Numbered from the stretch's first letter, positions 53,068-62,693 are shown. The stretch is 64,000 nt of DNA from Amycolatopsis tolypomycina (GCF_900105945.1 NZ_FNSO01000004.1:7568001-7632000), one strand, 5' to 3'. Program-made: numbers and translations. The notes: a model not told the origin generated them from the sequence alone.

Positions 53068-53191
53068 CGATGACCGCCAAGATAGGGCCGCACTTCGGAA
53101 TTGCCCGAAAGTACGTCATCCAACGAAATCGACGGCGAGTTCTTGCTCGTGGCCGGGCAGTTCGGCGGCGGCCACCACCACGAGGAGTGAG

Positions 53192-54259
53192 TCAGGAGGC
53201 CGCGGCCGGGTGGATCGCCACGGTCGCGGCCTTCACCGACAGCGTCACCGCCGAGCCGGGCTCCAGCGCGAGCTCGGCCACGGCGGCCGGGGTGAGGTCG
53301 GCGGTGAGGCCGTTGGCCCAGCCGTCGCCCTCGGCGCGGACGCGGATCACCGGCCCGTGCGGCTCCAGAGCCGCGACGACGGCGTCGGTCGTGTTGCGTG
53401 GGCTGCCGCGGTGCTCGCCGTCGCTGGCGTAGACGGCCACCGCGTTGGGCGGGAACACCGCCACCGCGGGCTCGCCCGGCACCACGTCGGCCGCCGGGAG
53501 GCCGCTGACGACCTCGCCCGACGCCGTCCGCAGCCCTTCGGCGACCGCGGTGCCGGCGACCAGGTTCAGGCCGGCGATCCGCGCGGTGAACGCCGTCCGC
53601 GGCGCCGAAAGGACTTCCCGGGTCGGGCCGCGTTCGACGACCCGGCCGTCGTTCAGCACCGCGACGTGGTCGGCGAGCGCGAGGGCGTCCAGCGGGTCGT
53701 GCGTGACGAGCACGGTCGTCGGCCCGGTCTTGAGCACCCGCCGCAGCAGGCCGCGGATCGCCGGCGCGGCGTCGACGTCGAGAGCGGCGAACGGCTCGTC
53801 GAGCAGCAGCAGGTCCGGCTCGGCGGCCAGCGCCCTGGCGATCGCGACGCGCTGGGCCTGCCCGCCGGACAACTGCCCCGGCCGCCGGTCGGCCAGCGCG
53901 ACGGCGTCCACTTCGGCCAGCCAGTAGAAGGCGCGCTCCCGGGCGGCGCGGCGGCCGGCGCCGGTCGAGCGCGGCGAGAAGGCGACGTTGTCCGCCGCCG
54001 AAAGGTGCGGGAAGAGCAGGGCGTCCTGGGAGAGCAGCCCGATGCCGCGGCGGTGCGGCGGCAGGCCGGCCAGCGCACGGCCGGCCACCGTGATCTCCGC
54101 CGACGCCGGCGTGATCAGCCCGGCCAGGCAGCCCAGGACCGTCGACTTGCCGGAGCCGTTCGGACCGAGCAGGGCCAGCACGGTTCCGGTGGGCACCTCG
54201 AGGTCGACGTCCAGGTCGAACGAGCCGCGCACGGCGGTGATCCGGGCGGCGAGGCTCAC
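53192..54259 (-). CDS. modC: Molybdate ABC transporter ATP-binding protein
   Basis: 355 residues. The NBD has Walker [18 protein letters not shown] and [11 protein letters not shown] with THD; the C-terminal ~90 residues are TOBE/Mop-like and could bind oxyanion ([14 protein letters not shown] ... [20 protein letters not shown]). The GTG at 54259 overlaps the modB stop. Together with modA and modB it imports molybdate for the cofactor made by the nearby moa genes. Confidence 0.9.
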   Translation of the reverse strand: MSLAARITAVRGSFDLDVDLEVPTGTVLALLGPNGSGKSTVLGCLAGLITPASAEITVAGRALAGLPPHRRGIGLLSQDALLFPHLSAADNVAFSPRSTGAGRRAARERAFYWLAEVDAVALADRRPGQLSGGQAQRVAIARALAAEPDLLLLDEPFAALDVDAAPAIRGLLRRVLKTGPTTVLVTHDPLDALALADHVAVLNDGRVVERGPTREVLSAPRTAFTARIAGLNLVAGTAVAEGLRTASGEVVSGLPAADVVPGEPAVAVFPPNAVAVYASDGEHRGSPRNTTDAVVAALEPHGPVIRVRAEGDGWANGLTADLTPAAVAELALEPGSAVTLSVKAATVAIHPAAAS

Positions 54260-55023
54260 CGGAGGCCGCCTTCCCACGAGCGCGGCCGCGCGACGGCGAT
54301 CACGACCACCGCCACGACGATGAGCAGCAGGGAGAGCGCGACAGCGCTGTCGATGTCCACTTCGGCCTGGGTGTAGACCTCGAGCGGCAGCGTGCGGGTG
54401 ACGTCTTCGAGGCTGCCGGCGAAGGTGATCGTGGCGCCGAACTCGCCGAGCGCGCGGGCGAAGCTGAGGACGACGCCGGAGCCGAGCGCGGGCAGCAGCA
54501 GCGGCAGCGTGACCCGGCGGAACACCGTCCACGGACGCGCGCCGAGCGTCGCGGCGACCTGCTCGTAGCGGTCGCCCGAGCCGCGCAGCGCGCCTTCGAG
54601 GCTGACCACCAGGAACGGCATCGCGACGAACGTCTGCGCGATGACCACGGCGGCCGTGGTGAACGGGACGGACTCGCCGGTCAGCGCGGTGATCAGGGCG
54701 CCGAGGAAACCCTTGCGGCCGAGCAGGTAGAGCAGCGCGAGCCCGCCGACGACCGGCGGCAGGACCAGGGGCAGCAGCACGATCGAGCGCAACAGCCGGA
54801 CCCCGGAGAACGACGCCCTGGCGAGGACGACGGCGAGCGGCACGCCGAGCAGCACGCAGGCCACTGTGGACAGCCCGGCGGTGACCAGCGAAAGCCGCAG
54901 CGCGTGCCACGACGACGGCGTGGCGATCAGCGACGGCAGCCGCGTCAGGTCGGAGCGGACCAGCAGGCCGACGACCGGCAGGACCACGAGCGCCAGCGCC
55001 AGCGCGGCGGGGATGCCGAGCAC
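54256..55023 (-). CDS. modB: Molybdate ABC transporter permease
   Basis: 255 residues with about six helices and the permease EAA loop ([28 protein letters not shown]). The GTG at 55023 is taken as the start; no better one lies upstream in frame before the inter-gene hairpin. It overlaps modC by 4 bases. Confidence 0.88.
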   Translation of the reverse strand: MLGIPAALALALVVLPVVGLLVRSDLTRLPSLIATPSSWHALRLSLVTAGLSTVACVLLGVPLAVVLARASFSGVRLLRSIVLLPLVLPPVVGGLALLYLLGRKGFLGALITALTGESVPFTTAAVVIAQTFVAMPFLVVSLEGALRGSGDRYEQVAATLGARPWTVFRRVTLPLLLPALGSGVVLSFARALGEFGATITFAGSLEDVTRTLPLEVYTQAEVDIDSAVALSLLLIVVAVVVIAVARPRSWEGGLR

Positions 55024-55039
55024 CCACGGGACGCGCGAA

Positions 55040-55069
55040 CGGCCGGCCGGGACGGATCCGGGCCGGCCG
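55040..55069 (-). terminator. Hairpin between modA and modB
   Basis: CGGCCGGCC and its complement (55040-55048, 55061-55069) form a strong stem in the 58-bp gap. It could stabilize the modA end of the message or attenuate modBC so that the binding protein is made in excess. Confidence 0.5.
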
Positions 55070-55081
55070 TTCGGGAACCGC

Positions 55082-55891
55082 TTACTGCGCAGGGCCGAAC
55101 CCGGCCTTCGTCAGCTCGTTCTTGCCCTCGGTGCCGAGCACGAACTCCTCGAACTGGCGCGCCAGTTCGGCCTGGCCGCCCTTGACCGCGGCGATCGGGT
55201 AGCTGTTGATCGCCTGGGCCGCCTGGGGGAAGTCGACCTTGTCGACCTTGCCCGCGGCCGACGTCGTGTCGGTGACGTAGACGAGGCCCGCGTCGGCGTC
55301 ACCGGAGGCGACCTTGTTCAGCACCTGCTTGACGTCCTGCTCCTCGCTCTTCGGCTTGAGCGTGACACCGGTGGCCGTCTCGACCTTCTTGGTCGCCGCC
55401 CCGCACGGCACCTGCGGCGCGCAGGTGATCACAGTCAGGCCGGCCTTGTTCAGGTCGGCGAAGGACTTGATGCCCTTGGGATTGCCCGGGGCCACCGCGA
55501 TGGCGAGCTTGTTGGTCGCGAAGACCGCCGGCTGCCCCTCGATCACGCCGCCCTGGCTCGCCTTGTCCATGCTGGCCTGGTCGGCCGAGGCGAAGACGTC
55601 GGCCTTGGCGCCGTTGGTCAGCTGCTGGACCAGGCCGGACGAGCCCGCGAAGCTGAACTTCACGGTGGTGCCGGGGTGCTGCGCCTCGAACGCCTTGCCG
55701 AGCGCGGTGAACGACTCGGTGAGCGACGCGGCGGCGAACACGGTCAGCGTGCTGGGCTCGTTCGAGTTCGCGGCCCCCTTGGGCGCGGGCGCGGTGACCG
55801 ACGCGCCGGGCTGCGTGCTGGGCTCGTCCGAGCTGCTGCACGCGCCCGCGAACAGGGCGACCGCGGCCACGACGAGAGCGAGCTTCTTCAT
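55082..55891 (-). CDS. modA: Molybdate-binding lipoprotein
   Basis: 269 residues. Lipobox FAGAC, a Ser/Pro linker, then the ModA core: [53 protein letters not shown]. The Ser/Ala/Tyr pattern fits group 1 oxyanion-binding proteins. The ATG at 55891 overlaps the stop of the small regulator gene, so regulator and binding protein are coupled. Confidence 0.92.
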   Translation of the reverse strand: MKKLALVVAAVALFAGACSSSDEPSTQPGASVTAPAPKGAANSNEPSTLTVFAAASLTESFTALGKAFEAQHPGTTVKFSFAGSSGLVQQLTNGAKADVFASADQASMDKASQGGVIEGQPAVFATNKLAIAVAPGNPKGIKSFADLNKAGLTVITCAPQVPCGAATKKVETATGVTLKPKSEEQDVKQVLNKVASGDADAGLVYVTDTTSAAGKVDKVDFPQAAQAINSYPIAAVKGGQAELARQFEEFVLGTEGKNELTKAGFGPAQ

Positions 55892-56292
55892 CGACTTCCT
55901 TCCGGTGTCTCCACCACAACAGTGGTCGCTTTGACCACCGCGACCGCGAGCACCCCCGGGCGCAGGCCCAGCTCGCGGACGGCTTCCGTACTCATCAGGG
56001 ACACCACGCGGTGCGCCCCGCACTGCAGTTCCACCTGGGCCATCACCTTGTCGGTGATCACCTCGGTGACCAGCCCCACGAACCTATTGCGGGCGGACCG
56101 GCCGACCGCCGACGGGTCGTCGGGCGCGGCGGCCTGCGCCCGGGCGAACCCGGCGAGCTGGGCGCCGTCGACGACCTTGCGGCCGGCGGCGTCGTCGGTC
56201 GCCGTCAGCTGACCGGCGCGCACCCACCTCCGGACGGTGTCGTCGCTGACCCCGAGCAGGCGCGCGGCCTCGGACAACCGAAATTGCGGCAT
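55888..56292 (-). CDS. ModE-like regulator: HTH plus TOBE (Mop) domain
   Basis: 134 residues. The first ~60 are a MerR/excisionase-like HTH (LSEAARLLGVSDDTVRRWVRAGQLTAT); the rest is a single Mop domain (RNRFVGLVTEVITDKVMAQVELQCGAHRVVSLMSTEAVRELGLRPG) that would bind molybdate. It is shorter than E. coli ModE and has a different HTH, but the position in front of modABC argues for molybdate-dependent control of the operon. A CGTTATATCCG sequence just upstream (56301) recalls the ModE half-site. Confidence 0.85.
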   Translation of the reverse strand: MPQFRLSEAARLLGVSDDTVRRWVRAGQLTATDDAAGRKVVDGAQLAGFARAQAAAPDDPSAVGRSARNRFVGLVTEVITDKVMAQVELQCGAHRVVSLMSTEAVRELGLRPGVLAVAVVKATTVVVETPEGSR

Positions 56293-56325
56293 GCAGCAGA
56301 CGTTATATCCGCAGTTGAGGAAAAG

Positions 56326-56805
56326 CTACGCGGGGCTCGCATTGCCCATGACTTCGGCGCGCAGCTCGTCGAGCATGACATTCTGATAACGCTCGATCAC
56401 TTTTCGCTCCGCCGGGGAGAACTGCGCGAGCAGGTCCCGGAGGGTGCCGAAGGCCGACTCGAAGAGCGGCGCGAAGCGGTCGGCCGCACCCGGAACCACC
56501 TCGACCAGCACCTTGCGGCGGTCCTCGGGGTCGCGCACGCGGCGGACGAGGCCGACCTTCTCCAGCCGGTCGATGACGCCGGTGACAGCGCCGGTGGACA
56601 GGCCGGTCAGCCCGGCGATCCGGCCGGCGGTGAGCGGCCCGTCGGCCTGGCTGACGAGGTCGAACGTCTTGTGGTCGGTGCCGGACAGGCCCATCCGCTC
56701 GGCGATCCTGGCGTGGCGCAGGACGGTGAAGGTGCTGCCCTGGCGGCCCAATTCCGCGAAGCGGAAGAGTTCGTCTTCGGTGACCGGGTAAGTCTTTTCC
56801 GTCAC
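56326..56805 (-). CDS. MarR family transcriptional regulator
   Basis: 159 residues with the complete winged helix: HKTFDLVSQADGPLTAGRIAGLTGLSTGAVTGVIDRLEKVGLVRRVRDPEDRRKVLVEV. It is divergent from moaA, and a 19-bp near-palindrome (TAGTTCGGCTGCTGAACTA) sits between the two start codons. It could repress itself and moaA, or only itself. It precedes the mod operon on the same strand but is not tightly coupled to it. Confidence 0.9.
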   Translation of the reverse strand: MTEKTYPVTEDELFRFAELGRQGSTFTVLRHARIAERMGLSGTDHKTFDLVSQADGPLTAGRIAGLTGLSTGAVTGVIDRLEKVGLVRRVRDPEDRRKVLVEVVPGAADRFAPLFESAFGTLRDLLAQFSPAERKVIERYQNVMLDELRAEVMGNASPA

Positions 56806-56816
56806 GAGCCCTCGTT

Positions 56817-56835
56817 TAGTTCGGCTGCTGAACTA
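56817..56835. promoter_or_regulatory. Putative MarR operator
   Basis: TAGTTCGGCTGCTGAACTA is symmetric with one mismatched pair, 12 bases upstream of the MarR start and ~50 bases upstream of moaA. Length and AT-ends are typical of MarR sites. Confidence 0.6.
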
Positions 56836-56873
56836 CTCACTGCGCAAAGTATCCCAGACGGGCGTTCCGGAGC

Positions 56874-56879
56874 TACTCT
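56874..56879 (+). promoter_or_regulatory. Leaderless -10 element of moaA
   Basis: TACTCT ends seven bases before the ATG at 56887. Confidence 0.45.
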
Positions 56880-56886
56880 GTGCGTA

Positions 56887-57951
56887 ATGACAGCTGTGGA
56901 TCTCGGGTTTCCTCGCGTCCCCGGTACACGAGGGTCATCTCGCGTGCCCCGGCCCGAGAACCCCCGCCTCATCGACACCTTCGGCCGGGTGGCCACCGAT
57001 CTGCGGGTTTCCCTGACGGACCGGTGCAACCTGCGCTGCACCTACTGCATGCCCGCGGAAGGCCTCGACTGGATGCCGGGCGAACAGGTGCTGACCGACG
57101 ACGAGCTGGTCCGCCTGATGCGGATCGCCGTCGAGCAGCTCGGCGTCACCGACATCCGGCTCACCGGCGGCGAACCGCTGCTGCGGCCGGGCCTCGAGGA
57201 CCTCGTGGCGCGGATCACGGCGTTGTCGCCCCGGCCGCGGTTGTCCATGACCACCAACGGGATCGGGCTGGCCCGACGCGCCGCGGGCCTCGCCGAGGCC
57301 GGGCTGAACCGGATCAACGTCTCGCTCGACACCGTCGACCCCGAGCTGTTCAAGACGATCACCCGGCGCGACCGGCTCTCGCACGTGATCGCGGGCCTCG
57401 CCGCGGCGCGGGACGCCGGGATGGCGCCGGTGAAGGTCAACGCGGTGCTGATCCGCGGGCTCAACGAGACCGAAGCCGTGCCGCTGCTGAAGTTCTGCCT
57501 CGACGAGGGCTACCACCTGCGGTTCATCGAGCAGATGCCGCTGGACGCCCAGCACGGCTGGAACCGCGGCGAGATGATCACCGCGGCGGAGATCCTTTCG
57601 GTGCTTTCGGCCGCGTTCGAGCTGACGCCGGCCTCGGAGGCCCGCGGTGGCGCGCCTGCCGAGCGCTGGCTGGTCGACGGCGGCCCCGGCGACGTCGGCG
57701 TGATCGCGTCGGTGACCCGGCCGTTCTGCTCGGCCTGCGAGCGGACGCGGCTGACCGCGGACGGCGCGGTGCGCTCCTGCCTGTTCAGCAACGACGAGAC
57801 GGATCTGCGGTCCCTCGTGCGCGCGGGCGCGCGCGATGAGGAGGTGGCGGACGCCTGGCGGGCGACGATGTGGGGCAAGCTCGCCGGCCACGAGATCAAC
57901 GACGCCGGGTTCGCGCAGCCGATCCGGCCGATGAGCGCGATCGGCGGTTGA
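56887..57951 (+). CDS. moaA: GTP 3',8-cyclase MoaA
   Basis: 354 residues. The radical SAM cluster is C47-x3-C51-x2-C54 (DRCNLRCTYC), SAM-binding GGEP is in RLTGGEPLLRPG, and the second cluster Cys set is near the C-terminus (PFCSACERTRLT and SCLF). The last residues end in GG, needed for activity in MoaA. It rearranges GTP in the first step of molybdenum cofactor synthesis. moaD follows one base after the stop. Confidence 0.95.
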   Translation: MTAVDLGFPRVPGTRGSSRVPRPENPRLIDTFGRVATDLRVSLTDRCNLRCTYCMPAEGLDWMPGEQVLTDDELVRLMRIAVEQLGVTDIRLTGGEPLLRPGLEDLVARITALSPRPRLSMTTNGIGLARRAAGLAEAGLNRINVSLDTVDPELFKTITRRDRLSHVIAGLAAARDAGMAPVKVNAVLIRGLNETEAVPLLKFCLDEGYHLRFIEQMPLDAQHGWNRGEMITAAEILSVLSAAFELTPASEARGGAPAERWLVDGGPGDVGVIASVTRPFCSACERTRLTADGAVRSCLFSNDETDLRSLVRAGARDEEVADAWRATMWGKLAGHEINDAGFAQPIRPMSAIGG

Positions 57952-57952
57952 G

Positions 57953-58213
57953 ATGACGACGGTGACCATCGCGGTCCGGTACTTCGCGGCAGCGCGGGCG
58001 GCGGCCGGCGTCGAGGAGGAGAAGGTGCAGCTGCCGGCCGGGGCATCGGTCGCCGACGCGGTGGCCGAGCTGGCCCGCCTGCACCCCGCGTCGTTGCCGC
58101 GGCTCCTGGAGGCGGTCAGCTACCTGCTGGACGGCATCGCGGTCCGCGACCTGACCCGCCCCCTGCACGACGGCGCCGCGCTGGACGTCCTACCGCCCTT
58201 CGCCGGCGGCTGA
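57953..58213 (+). CDS. moaD: Molybdopterin synthase small subunit (MoaD/ThiS)
   Basis: 86 residues of ubiquitin-like fold ending in the essential Gly-Gly (PPFAGG), which is thiocarboxylated to carry sulfur to the large subunit MoaE, encoded in the fusion at 61226. It directly follows moaA on one transcript. Confidence 0.92.
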   Translation: MTTVTIAVRYFAAARAAAGVEEEKVQLPAGASVADAVAELARLHPASLPRLLEAVSYLLDGIAVRDLTRPLHDGAALDVLPPFAGG

Positions 58214-58234
58214 CCCGCCGCCCCTCGGGCGCGA

Positions 58235-58385
58235 GCCGACCCTTCGGGCACGCGAGCCGCCCCCGGGGCGCGCAGGCCGACCCTGGGGGTACGCGAGCCG
58301 ACTGCCGGGCACGTCAGCCGACCCTCGGGCGCGCGAGCCGACCCCCGGCGTAGGCGAGCCGGCCCTCGGGGCGCGCAGGCCGCCC
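58235..58385 (+). repeat. Degenerate 20-21-bp tandem array
   Basis: GCCG blocks recur at 58235, 58256, 58276, 58297, 58317, 58337, 58358 and 58379, 20 or 21 bp apart. The best unit reads GCCGACCCTTCGGGCACGCG, identical to the 2128-2212 unit at about 17 of 21 positions, so both arrays belong to one repeat family. It follows the moaD stop. Confidence 0.8.
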
Positions 58386-58917
58386 TGCCCGGCTTGTGCC
58401 GAAGCAAGCGTGTGGTCCGTCCGGCGGAGGCGTCCCGACTTCGCCCTCCCTGTAAAACGGCGACCGCTCGGGTACGGCGGCCGACCGCTCGGCGACGTGC
58501 TTCGCCGCCCCTCGGCGTGGCGCGTCACCAATTCCGGGTGTTCGCGAGAAGCTGAGCGCGCCCCGTCGCCACCCTTCCGGTGACCTGTTTCACCTGGTCC
58601 GTCGCCCTGCGTCGGCCGCGGGCGGCGACCTCGGCGGCCGTTGCAGCTCCGACCGGGGCGGGAAACCGCCCGAACAGGTGGGACTGCTGTGACTCCTGGG
58701 GCAGTTGAGGCAGGATTGTCAAGTCTGGCGTGGTACCCGCCAGAGTCATAAGATGCGCGCTTCAATCGCGAACCGGGCGTCGCGAATGGCCCATTCGCTA
58801 CGCGAAACACGTGATGCAAGCCTCACGATCCGTGTTTTATCTCGGGTAGGAAACGGGCAGATAACGGCCCTCTGACCTGCACAAACAGGCGTATCGACAG
58901 GGGTTCCGTGCCGTTAC

Positions 58918-58933
58918 TGTGACGTAGGTCACG
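58918..58933 (+). promoter_or_regulatory. CRP/GlxR-type binding site
   Basis: TGTGACGTAGGTCACG matches the CRP consensus TGTGA-N6-TCACA in all but the last base. It lies ~290 bp upstream of rpf; in M. tuberculosis rpfA is a known CRP (Rv3676) target. Confidence 0.65.
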
Positions 58934-59021
58934 CCCCGAATAATTTCCGATCACGGCGCTCGTTACGTACCGTCGCTTTTCGGTTGGCCCCGACCGACCG
59001 ACGCAAGACCGGGAATCCGTA

Positions 59022-59846
<825 letters not shown>

Positions 59847-59891
59847 CGATCACGCAGTGATGCGCGAGTCCGGCCTCGAGCCGTGACCTGA

Positions 59892-59932
59892 AAGGGCTCC
59901 CACCGCCGATCCCCCGGGCGGTGGGAGCCCTT
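59892..59932 (+). terminator. Terminator of rpf
   Basis: Perfect 16-bp arms (AAGGGCTCCCACCGCC and its complement) with a 9-nt loop. Confidence 0.85.
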
Positions 59933-60280
59933 CACTCGTCCCACGGCCGCGGGCCGGAACTGTCGGTCCTCGCCGGTAAGGTGGACGTCGGGGGCCGGAG
60001 GCCAACCCCGCGGCGGCCGGAAGGCCGCTCAGCCGGGACCCGAGCCACCAGCGACGGCCCAAAGCCAGCCAGCGGCGACCGAGGCCACGCCCGCAGGCAG
60101 CCAGCCCAGCGGCGGCCGGAAGCCATCCCAGCGGTCCCACAGCCGCTTCCGCTCGGCCGGAAGCCGCCAACAGGCGCCCCCAGGCACAACCAGAGCCGCC
60201 CCCAGCCGCCCAGCGCAGCGACCACACCCGAACCCAAGCCGCCGAGCCCGCCAAACCCCCGCCGGCAAACGCCAGGCCCC
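59933..60280. other. 348-bp gene-free, low-complexity stretch
   Basis: Dominated by imperfect AGCC- and GGCCGGAAGCC-type repeats (for example around 60015, 60110 and 60155). No ribosome site or credible gene on either strand; it lies after the convergent ends of rpf and marR. Confidence 0.6.
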
Positions 60281-60736
60281 TCAGCGCGTCCGGATCCGCT
60301 CCGCCTCCGCAAGCTGCATCCGCTCCCCCTTCCGGAGCACCTCGACCACCAGCTCCAGCTGCTCCGGCGCATACTCCGCCAGCAGCGCACGCCCGGCCCG
60401 CTCGATCGGCCCGTAAACCTCCTCCAGCAGCTCCGCCGCCGCAGGCGTCAGCTCCACCACCGCCCGCCGCCGGTCGTCGGCGTCCGTGCGCCGCGTGAGG
60501 TGTCCCGCGTGAGTGAGGCGCTGGATCGCCGTCGTCGTCGCCGCGGGGCTCAGGTTCGCCTCCGTCGCCAGCCGGCCCGCCGTCAACGTTCCCGCGGCCG
60601 CCACCAGGCCGATGATGCGCAGGTCCGTGCGGTTCACGCCGAACGCCGCCGCGGCGGCCTCGTCCACCACGTCGTTCGCCGCGCCGAACGCCGCTGCCGC
60701 GTGGGCTGCCTCGGTGACCCATGATTGCTTCGACAC
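60281..60736 (-). CDS. MarR family transcriptional regulator
   Basis: 151 residues. Winged helix: RTDLRIIGLVAAAGTLTAGRLATEANLSPAATTTAIQRLTHAGHLTRRTDADDRRRAVVELT. It is divergent from a Ddn-like reductase gene. Two related palindromes, TTCGA-CAC-TCGAA over its own start codon and TTTCGA-TCG-TCGAAA 38 bp away, suggest that it represses both genes. Confidence 0.9.
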   Translation of the reverse strand: MSKQSWVTEAAHAAAAFGAANDVVDEAAAAAFGVNRTDLRIIGLVAAAGTLTAGRLATEANLSPAATTTAIQRLTHAGHLTRRTDADDRRRAVVELTPAAAELLEEVYGPIERAGRALLAEYAPEQLELVVEVLRKGERMQLAEAERIRTR

Positions 60737-60741
60737 TCGAA
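60729..60741. promoter_or_regulatory. Putative MarR operator 1
   Basis: TTCGACACTCGAA overlaps the marR start codon at 60736. Confidence 0.5.
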
Positions 60742-60765
60742 AGAGTCTACCTTGGCCGGTAAGTA

Positions 60766-60780
60766 TTTCGATCGTCGAAA
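60766..60780. promoter_or_regulatory. Putative MarR operator 2
   Basis: TTTCGATCGTCGAAA, perfect 6-bp arms, ending nine bases before the reductase GTG. Confidence 0.55.
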
Positions 60781-60789
60781 GGATTTGCC

Positions 60790-61239
60790 GTGCCGACCAC
60801 TCGCCAGGCCCTGCCCCGCTGGCTCCGCCCCGCCAACCGCCTCGTGCGCCTCCTGACGCGCCTGGGCCTGCGGCTGGGCACCGTGCACGTCCTGACCGTC
60901 CCCGGCCGCCGCTCGGGCACGCCGCGGCCCACTCCGGTCTCCCCGCTGACCGTCGACGGCGAGCGGTACGTCATCGCCGGGCTGCCCGACGGCGACTGGG
61001 CGCGCAACGTCCGCGCCGCGGGCCGGGGCGAGCTCGCCTACGGCCGCCGGAGGCAGGCCGTGACGCTCACCGAGATCACCGATCCCGGCGTTCGCGCGCG
61101 GGTCATGCGCGCCTTCCCGCGCGAGGTGCCGCACGGGGTGCCGATGTTCGTCAAGCTCGGACTGGTCACCAGCGCCGATCCGGACGAGTTCGCCGCGGCC
61201 GCCGACCGGGTCGCGGTGTTCCGGATCACGGCGAGTTGA
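60790..61239 (+). CDS. Deazaflavin (F420)-dependent nitroreductase family protein
   Basis: 149 residues, the size of Ddn-type split-barrel proteins. The pattern VHVLTVPGRRSGTPRPTPVSPLTVDGERYVIAG and DWARNVRAAGRGEL is that of the PF04075 group, which uses F420H2 to reduce quinones or nitro compounds. The GTG at 60790 follows AAAGGATT. The gene is divergent from a MarR gene that may sense its substrate. Its end overlaps the convergent mog-moaE gene by 14 bases. Confidence 0.88.
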   Translation: MPTTRQALPRWLRPANRLVRLLTRLGLRLGTVHVLTVPGRRSGTPRPTPVSPLTVDGERYVIAGLPDGDWARNVRAAGRGELAYGRRRQAVTLTEITDPGVRARVMRAFPREVPHGVPMFVKLGLVTSADPDEFAAAADRVAVFRITAS

Positions 61240-62146
61240 CCCACTCGTCCGTGCCGTCGGTGAAGTGCTGGTGCTTCCAGACCGGCAGCCGCGCCTTGAC
61301 CTCGTCGACCAGCTCCGAACACGCCGAGAACGCCTGCCCGCGGTGCTCCGCGGCCACGGCGCACGCCAGGGCGACGTCGCCGATCGTCAGCGCACCCAGC
61401 CGGTGGCTCACGGCCACCGCGCGGACACCGGCCCAGCGCGCCGACAGGTCCGCGACGACGTCGGCGATCACCTGGCCGGCGCTCGGGTGGCCCTCGTAGG
61501 TCAGGTCGCGGACGCCCTTGCCGCCGTCGTGGTCGCGGACCACGCCCGCGAACGTCACCACCGCGCCCGCCGCGTCGTCCTCGACCAGGCGGGCGTGCTC
61601 CTCGACCGACAGCGGCTCCTCGGTCACCAGCGCCCGCGCGACACGCACCGACGGCGCCGCTGCGGCCGGCCGCGGGTGGTCACCCCCGGCCAGCTGGTCG
61701 ACGGCGTGCTCCAGGACGCCCTCCAGGACACCCAGGCCGTCCTTGACGCCGCCGCTGGAGCCCGGGAGGTTCACGACCAGGGTCCGGCCCGCCACGCCCG
61801 CCACACCGCGCGACAGCACCGCCGTCGGCACCTTCGGCAGGCCGGCCGCGCGGATCGCGTCCGCGACGCCCGGCAGCTCGTGGTCCAGGACCGCGCGGGT
61901 GACGTCCGGGGTGCGGTCGGTCGGCGAGATGCCGGTGCCGCCGGTGGTGAGCACCACGGCGACGCCGTCGGCCAGCGCGGCCCGCAGCGCGACGCCCACC
62001 GGGTCGCCGTCCTCGACGACGACCGGGGCCGGCACGTCGTAGCCGCGGTCCGCCAGCCAGGCGGCGATCACCGGGCCGGTCTTGTCCTCGTAGACGCCCT
62101 TCGCGGCGCGGTTGGACGCCACGATCACGCGCGCGGTGCGCTTCAC
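61226..62146 (-). CDS. Fused molybdenum cofactor protein Mog-MoaE
   Basis: 306 residues. Residues ~1-160 are the MogA/MoaB domain (ARVIVASNRAAKGVYEDKTGP, VVLTTGGTGISPTDRTPDVTR, VNLPGSSGGVKDGL) that adenylylates molybdopterin. Residues ~165-306 are MoaE, the large subunit of molybdopterin synthase (GAVVTFAGVVRDHDGGKGVRDLTYEGHPSAG, AVSHRLGALTIGD, VWKHQHFTDG). MoaE works with MoaD at 57953. In mycobacteria the two are separate genes. The GTG start overlaps the moaC stop. Confidence 0.92.
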   Translation of the reverse strand: MKRTARVIVASNRAAKGVYEDKTGPVIAAWLADRGYDVPAPVVVEDGDPVGVALRAALADGVAVVLTTGGTGISPTDRTPDVTRAVLDHELPGVADAIRAAGLPKVPTAVLSRGVAGVAGRTLVVNLPGSSGGVKDGLGVLEGVLEHAVDQLAGGDHPRPAAAAPSVRVARALVTEEPLSVEEHARLVEDDAAGAVVTFAGVVRDHDGGKGVRDLTYEGHPSAGQVIADVVADLSARWAGVRAVAVSHRLGALTIGDVALACAVAAEHRGQAFSACSELVDEVKARLPVWKHQHFTDGTDEWVNSP

Positions 62147-62613
62147 GGCCGCTCCCAGGTTCCGGTCTTGCCGCCGTCCTTGCGGAGCAGGCGGACCTCG
62201 TCCAGCGTCGCCGCCGGGTCGACGGCCTTGATCATGTCGTGCAGCGTCAGCCCGGCGACGGCCACCGCGGTCAGCGCCTCCATCTCGACGCCGGTGACGT
62301 CGGTGGTCTTGGCCGTCGCGCGGATGCCGACCTCGGCCTCGCCGAGCGCGAACTCGACCTTGACCCCGGACAGCGCGATCTGGTGGCACAGCGGGATCAG
62401 CTCGGGGACGCGCTTGGCGCCCATGATCCCGGCGATCCGCGCGGTGGCGAGGGCGTCGCCCTTGGGGAGGCCGTCGGTGGCCAGCAGGCGGAGCACTTCG
62501 GCGGTGGTCCGCACGGTCCCGGCGGCGAGCGCGGTGCGCGCGGTGGCGGTCTTGCCGGAGACGTCGACCATCCGGGCGGCGCCGGTCTCGTCGACGTGGC
62601 TGAGTTCACTCAC
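62143..62613 (-). CDS. moaC: Cyclic pyranopterin monophosphate synthase MoaC
   Basis: 156 residues. The family signatures are LSHVDETGAARMVDVSGK, IMGAKRVPELIPLCHQIALSGV and TGVEMEALTAVAVAGLTLHDMIKAVD. It converts the MoaA product to cyclic pyranopterin monophosphate. It is coupled to the Mog-MoaE gene by a GTGA overlap and divergent from the toxin-antitoxin module. Confidence 0.95.
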   Translation of the reverse strand: MSELSHVDETGAARMVDVSGKTATARTALAAGTVRTTAEVLRLLATDGLPKGDALATARIAGIMGAKRVPELIPLCHQIALSGVKVEFALGEAEVGIRATAKTTDVTGVEMEALTAVAVAGLTLHDMIKAVDPAATLDEVRLLRKDGGKTGTWERP

Positions 62614-62667
62614 CAGCCGAGGCTACTTCCACCATCGGGGGACAACGCCGCGGCGGCCTGGTTCATA

Positions 62668-62692
62668 AGTTCGGAGTCTGATAATCTGAACT
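62668..62692 (+). promoter_or_regulatory. Promoter/operator of the vapBC module
   Basis: AGTTC and GAACT flank a TAATCT -10 element (62682-62687) that ends six bases before the antitoxin GTG. A site for autoregulation by the antitoxin complex is expected here. Confidence 0.5.
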
Positions 62693-62693
62693 G

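Noticed and set aside
58190..58819. Minus-strand open frames over the array after moaD
   Set aside because: They translate the tandem repeats into Arg/Gly/Pro repeats and lack ribosome sites.
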